NCBI GenBank assembly: GCA_000827325.1
Contig: KN832873.1
Span: forward strand, 1,068,245 to 1,132,244
DNA: 64,000 nt
Source: Oidiodendron maius Zn
Lineage: Eukaryota; Ascomycota; Leotiomycetes; Myxotrichaceae
Reading direction: 5' to 3'
Part shown: positions 10,769 through 22,166 of the stretch, piece by piece
How positions within the stretch are numbered: position 1 is the stretch's first letter
How the letters are laid out: every line of letters starts with the position of its first letter
Made by a program: the position numbers and the translations under genes
Notes under the pieces: model-generated
Told to the model about the DNA's origin: nothing
What the model saw: the letters and a program-made list of their open reading frames with translations, nothing else
Database searches by the model: none

Positions 10769-11294
10769 AATCTAGGGGACACATCGGACATCTCAGAATG
10801 CTGTAACTTTTACAATGCCTACATTTAGGATATGCGGTCTGAAAATTACATATCGACAAAGAACTGTAATATAGTCAGAAATTGAACAACCTTTATAAAC
10901 ACCAACTTGAAACCGAATTATGTGAAGTGTACGGAATCGCAAGAGCAAACCTCAAACATATGACGAAGAGCATTATGAATCGCGCACTTATTGGTTAATT
11001 TTTACTATAATTTTTGGCACGGCCTTTCATATCTCAAATCCATATCTAAATCGGTATTGGAGACAAGTCATACAGACTAGAGTGCATATATTGTAGTCCA
11101 GGTAATGGAAAAGAAAGGTGTCAATCACGTGATAGCTATCAGTCGCGAGCTAGCTCGGAAATTCAACGCGCCATCACCGAAAAAGCTTCATATTTTCTGT
11201 GGAAGAGCAGAAGGTCAACACAGAACGATCACAACACTCTACGAGTTGAATCTGGTGTATCTGATTTTGCACATCTATTAGGCTGTGATTAAGG
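10769..11294. other. Intergenic, promoter region of CCT3
   Basis: 526 bp AT-rich spacer. No gene seen. The right half carries a palindromic ATCACGTGAT element (11124-11133), annotated separately. Confidence 0.4.
11124..11133. promoter_or_regulatory. CACGTG (E-box-like) palindrome upstream of CCT3
   Basis: ATCACGTGAT is a perfect 10-bp palindrome about 160 bp before the CCT3 start codon. TCACGTGA is the classic site of bHLH proteins such as Cbf1/Pho4 in yeasts. Similar cores precede the OGFr-domain gene and TIM9 in this window. Binding is inferred from motif and position only. Confidence 0.4.
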
Positions 11295-13238
11295 ATGCAG
11301 GCCCCGGTAGTGGTAATGAGTATGTCTCTGGACTTCAGCTACCTTTGGGAGCTTCCAAAACTTATGCACTCTTCCCGCATGAACATAGAATGCTGACGAG
11401 GTGCCCACAGACACCCAGAGTGGTGATAGACAGACTGGGAGGAAGGCGCAACTTTCGAATATCACTGCTGCAAAAACGTACGTTATCACTCACGCCAATA
11501 CCTTTTGCCTAAGCAACTGCAGTGCTGAATTTTAAACCTGGCATCTCGAAGCTAACCCAACAAAGCGTTGCAGATATCATTCGATCATGTTTAGGGCCGA
11601 AGGCGATGTTGAAGATGCTGCTGGATCCCATGGGAGGTATTGTCTTAACAAATGACGGGCATGCCATTCTGCGAGAAATTGAGGTGTCGCATCCGGCCGC
11701 CAAAAGCATGATCGAACTGAGCAGAACACAAGACGAGGAAGTGGGAGATGGGACTACAACTGTCATTATTCTTGGTATGGGTTCCTTGGAATAGCGCAAT
11801 TCTAGACTAATACTCTAAAGCTGGTGAGATTCTAGCCCAGGCAACCCCGCAGTTAGAACGCAACATTCATCCTGTTGTGATTATATCTGCATTCAAGCGT
11901 GCGCTCAAAGATGCTCTCGAAATCATCGACGAAATCTCTTTACCTGTAGATATCAACGATGATAAGGCCATGTACCAGCTGATTTCCTCCTCTATTGGCA
12001 CGAAATTTGTCTCCAGATGGTCTGAGCTCATGTGCTCTCTGGCACTCAAGGCTGTCCGAACAGTTACACACGAGGTTGGTGGTGGCAAGAAGGAAGTTGA
12101 TATCAAGCGTTATGCGCGCGTTGAGAAGGTTCCCGGTGGTGAAATTGAAGATAGCAAAGTCTTAGACGGCGTCATGCTCAACAAAGATATCACTCACCCG
12201 AAAATGAGGAGACAGATAGAGAACCCGAGAATTATCCTGTTAGACTGCCCGCTGGAATATAAGAAGGGAGAGTCGCAGACAAATATTGAGATTACAAAGG
12301 AGGAGGACTGGAATAAGATTCTACAGATTGAGGAAGAGCAGGTCAAACAGATGTGTGAGGCTATTCTGGCTCTGAAGCCGGATTTGGTGATTACTGAAAA
12401 GGGAGTTTCCGGTACGTACATTACCCATACTTCTACCACGAAAGTAGCTAATGAATTTAGATCTTGCGCAACATTACCTCGTGAAGGCTAACGTTACTGC
12501 TCTTCGTCGTGTTAGAAAGACGGACAATAACAGAATAGCTCGAGCAACAGGTGCTACGATTGTTAACAGAGTTGATGATCTACAGGAGTCGGATGTGGGC
12601 ACGAACTGCGGTCTGTTCAACATCGAGAAGATTGGCGACGAATATTTCACCTTCCTCACCCACTGCAAAACTCCTAAAGCATGCACTATCTTGCTCCGCG
12701 GCCCATCGAAAGACATCCTGAATGAAATTGACCGAAATCTGGCCGATGCTATGGCTGTTGCTCGTAACGTCATGTTCCACCCAAGATTGGCACCCGGAGG
12801 AGGAGCTACGGAAATGGCTGTCGCTGTTAGATTAGGGCAGTTGGCTAGGGGTATTGAAGGTGTTCAACAATGGCCTTACAAAGCTGTTGCTGAGGCCATG
12901 GAGGTTATCCCAAGAACGTTGATCCAGAATGCTGGCCAGAGCCCTGTGAAAGTCCTTACTGCTCTGCGAGCGAAGCATGCCGAGGGCCAAAGCTCTTGGG
13001 GTATTGATGGCGACAAAGGCACCCTTGTTGATATGAAGCAATATGGCGTCTGGGAGCCGGAGGCAATCAAGCTGCAGAGTATCAAGACTGCTATCGAGGT
13101 ATGTTGTGACCATCTAATATTTCTACATTGCAAAGCTAACTAGTCATGCAGTCTGCCTGTTTACTCCTGAGAGTGGATGATATTTGCAGTGCCAAGGCTG
13201 CAAAGCAGGCAGGTGGAGGTCCAGGTGGAGAGGAATAG
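11295..13238 (+). CDS. CCT3: T-complex protein 1 (CCT/TRiC) gamma subunit
   Basis: Six exons: 11295-11319, 11411-11477, 11566-11774, 11821-12411, 12461-13098 and 13152-13238, giving 538 residues, matching CCT3 of other fungi. The first exon is only 25 nt. It is a group II chaperonin subunit, an ATP-driven folding machine for actin, tubulin and other cytosolic proteins. Signatures visible are [24 protein letters not shown], the ATP-site [22 protein letters not shown] and the C-terminal [11 protein letters not shown]. The gamma assignment rests on MQAPVVVMN at the start, the [18 protein letters not shown] segment and the glycine-rich GGGPGGEE tail. Convergent with the PRKRIP1-like gene. All introns have good GT..AG borders. 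Confidence 0.95.
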
Positions 13239-13447
13239 ATGCCTTTTTTCTGATGTTAGTGTAAAAAGGTTGTGATCATGTGGCGGGTATACGCTTGTAA
13301 CATAGCAGAGAGCTCGAGACTAATGCATATGCGCTGATCATGTAAATGTCTAGCCCGCGCTGTCCTCCGTGTCTCGTATGCACCAGTTATTCAAGGTTTG
13401 TGATAGATCCCAATCTCTGCAAGCGATCAGTATCAATGCGTCGCCCA

Positions 13448-14032
13448 TCAGTCATCATCATGGATTATGACACCTGTCTCCTCGACAACTTTCGCCTCTT
13501 CTTCCTTCAGGTCTGTACCATCCTGTCCAGCATCGACTCTCGCCTGGATCGCAACCTTCTTCTCCCCAGGTTTGTTTTCTCTCTCCACTCCATTCCCACC
13601 CTTGCCCTTCTTCAACTTCAATCTCTCTCTCTTCTCCCTATTCTTCCTCGTCTTCTCTCGATCGCGCTCCTCCCTTTCCCTCTTCTCCCGCTCCCACTCC
13701 TCTTCCTCCTTCTCTTTGGCAACCTCCTCATCCATTGCTCTCAGTCTCTCATACTCGCGCCTGCGACTCGCCTTGTAGACGTGGAATTCTCCGCTGCCTG
13801 CGCCTGCACTACTGCCCTGCACGTTTGCAACAATCTCTGGTGGCGGACCAGGCTGTTTCCTCAGCGATGTTGAGGGGCCGACCTTTATCTCCTGATCGGG
13901 TTTCGCAAAGAGCGCATCGAGGGAGGCGGCTTGGGTAGAAGAAGCTGTTTGGTTGATGGCGCGCTTTTTGAGGGGCCGCTTGGAGCGCGGGTCCGCAGAT
14001 GTAGGTATGCTCTCGGGGATTGGTTCCGACAT
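13448..14032 (-). CDS. PRKRIP1-like (DUF1168) protein
   Basis: Single exon of 194 residues. The central block (ANVQGSSAGAGSGEFHVYK then ASRRREYERLRAMDEE) is the hallmark of the DUF1168 / PRKR-interacting protein 1 family. It is followed by a long, highly charged helix rich in Glu, Lys and Arg (EKEEEEWEREKREREERDRE) and a Lys-rich segment likely to act in nuclear localisation. The human homologue is found in late spliceosome complexes, so a splicing-related nuclear role is likely here by homology. Convergent with CCT3 (209 bp apart) and divergent from the phosphatase gene at 14402. A long reading frame on the other strand is a shadow of the charged repeat. Confidence 0.88.
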   Translation of the reverse strand: MSEPIPESIPTSADPRSKRPLKKRAINQTASSTQAASLDALFAKPDQEIKVGPSTSLRKQPGPPPEIVANVQGSSAGAGSGEFHVYKASRRREYERLRAMDEEVAKEKEEEEWEREKREREERDREKTRKNREKRERLKLKKGKGGNGVERENKPGEKKVAIQARVDAGQDGTDLKEEEAKVVEETGVIIHDDD

Positions 14033-14401
14033 GATTGGCGGCGACGCAAATATTATGAGGTCGCCCGGTTATATGTTTACGTCGATCAAGGTGAAGCGAT
14101 ATCGCCGAGGATGAGAAGTTGGCTGACGGTTGGAGGCTGGGAGGATTGGTGCAGTTCACGTTTGCTATCAGCCTCGCCCTAAATTTTAGCGCCATGTTAA
14201 GCCGCTCGCCGATAATGCCCGATAAGGCTCCCAAAATCTTTGAAAAGGGAGGCTCTTCAAACCTAAACAAAGCACAAACATACGATACCAATAGGGTCCG
14301 ATATTCTAAGCCTTAATTTTGTTTCCTGTTTACAATCACTTCCTCCACGCGCAGTTTAACTCAGTAAGCTATTCAGAGAATCTTGAAGTGACCTGTTCAG
14401 T
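14033..14401. other. Divergent promoter region
   Basis: 369 bp between the start codons of the PRKRIP1-like gene (minus) and the phosphoglycerate-mutase-family gene (plus). It presumably serves both. No further gene was seen. Confidence 0.4.
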
Positions 14402-16016
14402 ATGGGAAAGCCTCGCATGATAATTTTGATCAGACATGGCCAGTCAGAAGGCAATAGTGAGTCCTCTTTTATAGGTGCTGTAGAGAAGGCAATATCCTCA
14501 CATGTATTATCCTCATGCAAAGCAGAATTCAACTGACCACATTCAGAAAACCGCGAGATCCACCAGACAATCCCGGATCACCGTGTAAAGCTCACCCCTG
14601 ACGGCTGGGCTCAAGCCCACGACGCAGGACGACGTCTCCGCTCTCTCCTCCGCGCGGACGATACCCTTCACTTCTTTACATCGCCGTATCGCCGTACAAG
14701 GGAAACAACTGAGGGTATCCTCTCCACCTTGACCTCTGACGACCCCTCTCCCTCGCCGTTCCCTAGGCACAGCATAAAAGTTTATGAAGAGCCACGGCTG
14801 AGAGAGCAGGACTTTGGCAACTTCCAGCCATGCTCAGTAGAGATGGAGCGTATGTGGCAGGAGCGTGCAGACTATGGGCACTTCTTTTACAGAATTCCTA
14901 ATGGAGAGTCTGCTGCAGATGCGTACGACCGAATTAGTGGGTTTAATGAGAGTCTATGGAGGCAGTTTGGGGAGGATGACTGCGCCTCCGTGTATGTACT
15001 GGGTATGTTTTCTGTATATTCACTGGCGGGTCGTGGTCAGGAAGCTAATAAAGGCAGTTACACACGGCCTCATGTCTCGGGTATTTCTTATGAAATGGTA
15101 CCACTTCAGTGTTGAATATTTCGAAGACCTCCGGAATATAAACCACTGCGAGTTCCTCATCATGCGCAAATCAAACGACTCAGGGAAGTACGTTCTTGAG
15201 AACAACCTCCGCACCTGGTCACAGTTGAAAGAAGAGCGCCTTGCCGCCGCAGCGAAGGAGAAGGAGAAGGAGAAGGAAAAGGAGAAGGAGAAGGAGAAGA
15301 AGAGCCTTTCATCCTCCTCACCATCCTCTCCAATCTCAGACCGCGATCGCGAAAAGAGGAAGAAACTTGAAGCTGCCGTCCATGCCCCTACACGCAAGAA
15401 ATGGGGCGGCTGTCCCAATGGCTGCGATCACGGCAAACACATGTTTAGGCGCCAGAACTCTATGCACGCCATGGAGCAGCTTGAGCGCGCATCCCTAGTT
15501 GCTGTCTCTCCTGTCGACACACGCCCTCCTGCTCGCCGCCGGCGCTGGCAGAATTCGAGTGACGATGAGGATTCGGACGAGCCGCACGCGGGAGGACCTG
15601 GGATGGCCATCAACGTGTCGAAAAGCTTAACAGACGTCGTTTCTAGCCCAGATGGCACGCCGTCGTTCATCTCGGTCGAGCAGCGCCTGCGCATGAGCAG
15701 TCCCCAAAGCAATGGCATGCTTGTTAGCACGGGGCGAGACTTCGGAGGTTCGGCAAGCGGGAACACATCTGTGGCAGGGTCGGATACGGAGGGGGAGGGG
15801 AAGAAAGGGGCTGGAGGGGCCGAGGAGAAGGAGGAACTGAGGAAGGTGATGCTGCGCGCAGGGATGGAGAGCGGGATGGGCAGGGGCGCGATGGCAGATG
15901 CGCTCGGCGATCAGTCGGATGCCGGGTCTGATGTCGTTGCCGGTGAGCGGGGTGTAGAGATCGATATTAGGGCCTTGCAGCTTGAGGAGGAGAGTGTGCA
16001 GGGGAGTGTATATTGA
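14402..16016 (+). CDS. Histidine-phosphatase (phosphoglycerate mutase) family protein
   Basis: Exons 14402-14456, 14547-15002 and 15058-16016 give 489 residues. Residues 1-200 form a branch-1 histidine phosphatase domain: LIRHGQSEGN (His12, the phospho-acceptor), SPYRRTRET (phosphate-binding Arg), LREQDFGN (acidic residue) and VTHGLMSR (second His, about 173). The layout, with GDWxxPCDHGKHM-like zinc-style residues (CPNGCDHGKH) in the tail, matches fungal homologues of yeast YDR051C (DET1) and fission-yeast relatives, not glycolytic mutase. A nearly pure Lys-Glu run (about residues 236-253) and a long Ser/Gly/Glu-rich disordered tail follow. The substrate is unknown; by homology it may act on phosphorylated proteins or small molecules in the cytosol. 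Confidence 0.85.
15254..15302 (+). repeat. GAGAAG hexanucleotide microsatellite inside the phosphatase gene
   Basis: About eight tandem copies of GAGAAG with one GAAAAG variant. It encodes the alternating Lys-Glu run and is in frame, so changes in copy number would alter only the length of the charged linker between the catalytic domain and the tail. Confidence 0.85.
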
Positions 16017-16643
16017 TAAAGTTTTGGTGTCCTCTTTTGGCGTGGAAAAGAAAAGATGGTATGGAGTCTGAATGCTGGTCGTCCAGATTCGGTTCTGCAA
16101 CAACATGCGCGAGCGCGCTGTTGGTGGTGATATCAGATAGGGTTAATTTACAATAGAGCCATACATTGTTCTCTGATTGGCTGTCTCCCAGATGAGAGGT
16201 GCGCCATCTGTTCTAGCTGCCGTGCGTGAGGGATATATTGACTCTAACCCCTGGACGTGGGGTTGTCATTAGATAAACTTTGTACAGTACATAGTTATGT
16301 GCAAATGTATTTTGTAGCAAATGCAAGCCACCCAACTCGCTTGTAATCCTGTTAGACAGTCTATGAATCCTCCACTAGGGCCTCCTCAAAAGCAGAGTAT
16401 TCCACCTCCAAAATTATGCAGCTGGCAAGTCGCCGTTGTGTGAAATGGTTGCGCTTTTAAATAAGTAGGTGTTCCATTACGGTGTAAATGATCATATGTC
16501 ATTTTTATCATCTGTTAGATTATTTAGGTAGGATATAACTCGTAATTCTGGTCCTGAGTTCTATGCTAGGCGTATGGTCTCGAAGTTATTGCTTTGCATC
16601 CATCGGGCCTAGGCGTTTATCCGAAATTCAGAGCTATCCTAAA
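16017..16643. other. Convergent intergenic region
   Basis: 627 bp between two gene 3' ends. AT-rich, with probable overlapping polyadenylation regions; no gene seen. Confidence 0.4.
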
Positions 16644-18785
16644 TTAGTATATTTCCATAATGTCTTGTTGAAGAAAGGGATGGCACGAACTGGCATAGAC
16701 TGGAGCTTCGTGCGCTCGGACTTTAGGCTTCGTTTTATAGGGGCTATTCACGGAAGTGCTCCCACTCCTGGTTTTTGTCTCACCAGCGCTCCTCCCACTG
16801 CTTCGACTTGTTGCCTTTGTCACCACGCTCATGCGGTCGCCATCTGCCTTCCTGGGGCTTGCCGGGTTCGTAGGGCTGGCTGGGCTTGTTGGGCTCACGG
16901 GTGCTGCCTTCATCTCAATACCGTAAATAACACCCCCGTTTCCCAGCGCCATGGTCCTCATTTCAGTAACTAGAGGATTTACACTCGCACATGCAGCGGC
17001 TGCTGCCCTCTGCGACTCGAGACGTAATTGATCAAGTCCTGGACTTTGATTCCATTGTGCCTCAGGCAAACGTGACTCGCAATGGATAGTGCTTGTTTCT
17101 CCCTCTCCTCCAACTACACCCAAGCCGCAATGCTCCGTTAGAATCTTATAGATACGTTCTTGAACAGATGAGGCTGTAGGTCGTTCGTCGGGGTTCGTGC
17201 AGAGCATCTCAGCGCATATGGAGATCATATAGGGAACTCCACTAAATATTTTATCATCTTTCTTCTTGGCGTCTTTGGCCAGAGAAGATATCCAGCTCTG
17301 TACCTGCCCCAGATTCTTGTGGAATGATGCATCAGGGAAACCACCACCACGACCGGGAGTCTTGTTCTTGGCCGAGCGGTGCGAGGCGAAGTTACGAGAC
17401 GCACGTTTCAATAAAAAGGACAGGATTTCGAGAAATATGGTCCCGAGAGAGAAGACGTCGGCTTTTTGGGGGTCGTGTTTGCTGCCAGTGCTCTGAGTGG
17501 CTTGAGGAGGCAAGGTACTGGGAGCCGTCGAGATAGTCGTCACCGAAGATATATCATATATGCTAGAAAATGTCGAGTTCGGATAGCCGATACTAGAGCT
17601 TGAAATCGTAGAGCTAGGCCCTGGTTTATGTCTATTTGGTGACGGGCGTGAAACAGGGAGGTGGATTGTTGCGGCTAGAGGAGGTCGCGCAACCTCGGGT
17701 GCGGAATAATCGTAGGTCTCCCTGTCAAAACCGCGTTTCTCGCCAGTAATGGTAGATTGTGGAAAGATACCAGTATCGCCAAGGAATATATTGTTGTCGG
17801 CGTCAAGCATTACATTGGAGGGTTTGATGTTGCCATGGGATATGCCCTGGCAGTGAAGAAATGAGATGGCATCAGCGAGACAGTGGATCCAATTCAATAG
17901 AAGTATACGTCTGTCTCGCTTGGCAAGGATTTTAATAGATGGTGGAGTGACATTCAGGAAGGACTTGAGAGTGGTGTCGTGTACTGGCATTAGTAGAAGA
18001 TAGCCATAGTCGTGATATATGTAAGAAGCCCAGAGTGAAGTGAGGTGATAGTGTTCAATGGCTCTCATTTGCTCGATACCAGATAGGAATTCTTCTCGGG
18101 GCATACGGCCCAGAGTCGTCCCCAAGGGTATTCGACGACGGAGGAATATGTCATCCGGCCGTCCGGGGAGATGTACTTTGTCCACGTTGGGATGCGAGAG
18201 TCCAGCGACAGCACCGACTTGTCTTTTCTCTGCTGATTCGAGTGGAATGACCTCGGCATCATCGTAGGTGATGTTTTCGCCTTTTTGGATATGTCTCAAG
18301 AGGTAGTCGAATTGCCTGAGAAAGAATTTCTTCTCCAGCTTCTCATCCCTATTGTATGTCAGGCGGAGACGCCCAACCTGGTCTAATGGTAGTGGTAAGT
18401 CTTCATCGTCCCAAGAGTCATTGATTACGCCAAAGATCTGATCAGGCACGCCCAGGTCAACGAGGATAAGAAAGATGCGTTTTGCTTTAGATTCGATCCA
18501 GTCCCAGTACGTATCGTCGGTTAAACCATCGCCAAATTCCAGGGGGGCATCCAGTTTCTCTTGCTCATCAGGACGGAGTTGAGCAAGCACAAAAGCGCGA
18601 GTGACGGTGGCTTCAATGCGCTCCTCGTCCCACCACATGGTGGAGGCGTCGACAAAGATCCCATTGGAATTGTGCCTTGCTCGAATTCCGGCGAAGCTCC
18701 CATATATGGGTGAGTTGGTAGTAGCCGTGTGATGGCTGTGGTGCTGGGGTTGGTCATGGACCAGGGAGTCGCGACGGTAATCCAT
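16644..18785 (-). CDS. Protein kinase-like protein, probable pseudokinase
   Basis: Single exon of 713 residues. Residues about 185-560 have a kinase fold signature: a C-helix-like region, then a catalytic-loop equivalent HGNIKPSN (317-324), an LGDTG in place of DFG (335-339), SAPEV (APE motif, about 361) and a late ADVFSLGTIFLEIL (helix F). The catalytic Asp of HRD is Asn319, while Lys321 and Asn324 are kept, so phosphotransfer is probably lost or very weak. The kinase domain is split by a Ser/Thr-rich insert (about 375-435). The N-terminal 180 residues (WDWIESKAKRIFLILVDLGV) are characteristic of a Pezizomycotina family of unknown role. The C-terminus is Ser/Pro-rich. Function unknown; a scaffold role is inference. 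Confidence 0.78.
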   Translation of the reverse strand: MDYRRDSLVHDQPQHHSHHTATTNSPIYGSFAGIRARHNSNGIFVDASTMWWDEERIEATVTRAFVLAQLRPDEQEKLDAPLEFGDGLTDDTYWDWIESKAKRIFLILVDLGVPDQIFGVINDSWDDEDLPLPLDQVGRLRLTYNRDEKLEKKFFLRQFDYLLRHIQKGENITYDDAEVIPLESAEKRQVGAVAGLSHPNVDKVHLPGRPDDIFLRRRIPLGTTLGRMPREEFLSGIEQMRAIEHYHLTSLWASYIYHDYGYLLLMPVHDTTLKSFLNVTPPSIKILAKRDRRILLLNWIHCLADAISFLHCQGISHGNIKPSNVMLDADNNIFLGDTGIFPQSTITGEKRGFDRETYDYSAPEVARPPLAATIHLPVSRPSPNRHKPGPSSTISSSSIGYPNSTFSSIYDISSVTTISTAPSTLPPQATQSTGSKHDPQKADVFSLGTIFLEILSFLLKRASRNFASHRSAKNKTPGRGGGFPDASFHKNLGQVQSWISSLAKDAKKKDDKIFSGVPYMISICAEMLCTNPDERPTASSVQERIYKILTEHCGLGVVGGEGETSTIHCESRLPEAQWNQSPGLDQLRLESQRAAAAACASVNPLVTEMRTMALGNGGVIYGIEMKAAPVSPTSPASPTNPASPRKADGDRMSVVTKATSRSSGRSAGETKTRSGSTSVNSPYKTKPKVRAHEAPVYASSCHPFLQQDIMEIY

Positions 18786-21700
18786 GCTGAGATGGATATA
18801 ACTCCGGCGAATACAGAGCGTCTCATAGAGAGTTTTAGAGCGCGTGAATTCTTGTCACTTAGGAAAAGTGACCAGACGCGGCCCGGTTGGGATGGACGGA
18901 AATATTGTACTCGCGCAGCTCTGTGATTGGTGTTGCCAGGTTGCGATAAGAGGCCAGGTCGAGGGGTCCAGGGGTCACAGCGTGGGGTAAGATGCTGCAC
19001 GAAAGGGTGACGATCAGCGTCGTGTGGCGACAGGTATCGCTTGCATCGTCGTGTTGTTAATGTATAGCGTTAAACACAGCGTTAAGACCTGAGACGTTGG
19101 GAGAGTAAGAGACACAGCGTATATACTTCTTTTCAGTAACTTTGCAACGACTCTCCACACCTCAGATCACTGTTCTCTTAATCGTGGTGTTCGTGTCAAC
19201 CCTAAGTCGCTGTAAACCCAACTTCATGACGAAGTAACCCATAGGAGATAAAAATCGTTATCGCTATCCCTGCCATAGCGCTGTCGGCGCCGTGCGAGAG
19301 GCGGGATCCTCCCAAGAGGCACATCGATACACATGATACACAGTACGGGTAAAGTATGTATGTAATTGTGCACTGCGCCATACGTGGTGACTCTCGCGAA
19401 TGGCACGCTGCAGCCGGAAGCATCTGCTTGATTCGAAGCTAATAGCTGTCACGTTGTCATGCCCATATCTCCCATGGGGCCAGCTGCGACTATGTCCTTT
19501 TTGTTGATTGCCTCGCACAAGAGTCCATTGGGCTTTTGTTTCTATTTGCAGCTGATGATGGCTTGTCTAGCTGGGGCAACAGAGGCTAACTGCGGTGGCA
19601 AATGCATCTCCGCAAGCATTAATGGGCGTACGACATCTCTCAATAGCTGTCTTTTTTCTCATCTTCACAGTCACCTGCCGGCTGTCCGTCGAAAGAAGTC
19701 CGCTTGTCCGCAACTAACAAGGTTAAGCGGACTTTCCGCCACGAGGCGTTCATGCGGCTGTCGACATGTCAGAAACTAGTTCCGCAGTTCCTGGGCCAGC
19801 GCCTTTGCAGCTCGCTACATGCAAAGCTTGCTCCTCTAATGGCGTGCCAAGAAGAGCATTCCCGGGAACGACCTGGGTGACCTTGACGTGGTGTTGGGTG
19901 AAGGCGGAAAAGCCAAGAAGCCCTAGGGAATACCCGCGGACTGGGTCCAGCAAGCCTTGCTTGGTGGGTACAGCGCGTCCGACGCAAAATTTGTGTCTTT
20001 GTGTCCTCTCAACAAATATGGCATATGAAAGGATTTGATTTGCCTCTGGGAAGGCGAAAGAAAATCTCCTTCCCGTCTGACAATCTCATCCAACGCGCAG
20101 CCCGAGGCTAGCCAAAGGCAACCAAGAAATAGGACCGCTGTCATACTCTTGGAAGCACAGTCGCGTAAATCCTCATGGCCCTTGTGGAACTCGAAACCGT
20201 CAGTGTCACTGCAATTGCGTGCATTTGACTTTGATATTGGAATATTGGAAATTGCTCCCTCATCTTCATAACGCACATACTGCATACTGCACTGCGCCTC
20301 GGTCCGCCAGAGTGTCTTGCAGGAGACGTACATTCCCGTTGAGCGGACGCAAGGCTGTCTATGGCGTCGAGTCGTCTTCCAAATCTGAATAAGATCAGTA
20401 TCCGAAACTGCAACTTCCCAGCTCCGTGGCCTCGCTCCGAGGTATTATTGCTGCCCAATGGATAGCAAAGACCCCTTCAGGATGGCAGTCGTGATCTGGA
20501 GTAACATGCCAAGGCACTCGCTACGAGATCCGATGCGGAGTTTCCGACAGTAGCCATTGTGTGTCACATCGCGAGGAGTAATTGAAGTAAAGTCGGTGGC
20601 ATAGATTGCGATTCGAGTGTGCCTTAATTCTGTGCGTCGCCATTCCAATGAAATTAATGGTATTTGTCCACGTTTGACACACCAAGGAAGTTAGGAAGCG
20701 CCATGCTCCTGAGTTGGCAAGCTGCAGGCATCCGCCAGTGCCTAAATGTTTCCTGCTGATTGCCAACTTTTCGCTGACTTTCGCATTCTGTCATTGAAGT
20801 CTTCGCAGAGCAAATAGGAAGCCTAGAAGTATTGGCACGTGATCAATCCTCTTCTCGTCGTCCACCCTTACCCTTATTCAAATCCTCTGCAATTCTTCCT
20901 GCATTCGATCATCTTCAACTATATAAATTCTACTGTCTCTCGCCGGCCTTCTCTCTGTTGGTCTCAAACGTATCTCGAGTCTTCTACACCTGTTCCGGTA
21001 AGCACCGTCGGTACACATGTAACTCCCATCCATCCCTAGTGCTGCAATACAACAGGCATCAACTTGGTTTTCAACTCTCCAATGGAGCCATTGTGTCCTC
21101 CTGCTTAGATCTCACAGCATAATGCAGTTTCGGTACCAGAGCTCTTGTTGTTCAAGATGCACGCCTTGCCCCTTTGTAGGGGTTCAATGTATCCCGAGTA
21201 TTCACATCGTGCACAATCTTTTCAAACTCTGCATGTTTAAACTTTCTCAAAGTCAAGATACAATTACACTTCAACAGTGTAATTCTACAGCTCGCAACTA
21301 CCAGACCTAGATACATACAACCTGTCAAATATGCAGAATATCCTAGTTGGATAACATCATGTCTCGTTAAGAGTCATTCTTCGGGTTTACATCACTCAGA
21401 CCCATCTCTCCGTTCCCATGTCATCCATCATTGGCTTTAAAATCCAGTGGTTTATATAATGCGGCACATGAATCCGGGATACAGTGCGGCTGGTCTTCGG
21501 AACCGATACTCCGCGGTGCGTGCCGTAGGCCAAAGTTTTGTAGACGGTGCTTACCTTAGGTCGCTTTATGTACACGTAATGTGACGGCAGGCCAGTTGGG
21601 CGTGAGTAAGCATGCAGTAAATCGCTAGTTAGTAGACACTCTGCATACGACGGGGACCAAGTAATCATGTTGCATGACTTATCAAACTGGCAACACACCG

Positions 21701-22166
21701 ATATATTACAAATCGTCTGTCTCGGCCTATAGCTCGAGTTTGAATTATCCAAATTTTCTAGTAAATTAATATTAACATGGGTTTGCAAGCAACAAGTCCA
21801 ATACCATGGCTGCCGTTATCCAGACCAAACACCGACGCTTTGGGATCATTCGCTACCGATACCTGACTTCAAGCAGACCCCAACCTCAGCGCCATAATTG
21901 CCAATCTATCGCCCGACAGGGACCTCGTTGTCCATTGCCTCGCAGACTTTTCTCCTTTGACCCCTGGAAGGATGATGACTTGTTCAGCCTCTTGCCGAAA
22001 TATCCGATATCTCTTTCGCTCACGACTCATGCATCTTCCGTCCTAGGGGATCAAGCCGACTTGATGCGCTTCAATCTGGGCCTTCAATTCCTCATTTAAG
22101 AGATCCAAACATAATCTAGAAGCTATTATAAATACGGTCAGCTGTTTGGATGCCAAGGGATCAAGG
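18786..22166. other. Long gene-poor region
   Basis: 3.4 kb without a supportable gene. Open frames such as 19459-19779, 19923-20333, 20832-21122 and 21396-21788 have no recognisable motif, no linked exons and unremarkable composition. The segment 20880-21130 is pyrimidine-rich, with a TATATAAA-like box near 20921 and a GGTAAGC donor-like site near 20996, so an untranslated transcript is possible. A promoter-type CACGTG lies near 20837. No intact mobile element was recognised. Confidence 0.35.

Noticed and set aside
13346-13873. Plus-strand frames over the PRKRIP1-like gene
   Set aside because: Leu/Ser/Phe-rich translation is the antisense of the Glu/Lys/Arg-rich helix of the real gene.
20832-21122. 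96-codon plus-strand open frame in the gene-poor region
   Set aside because: Composition reflects pyrimidine-rich DNA. An untranslated transcript is possible, but a protein gene is not supported.
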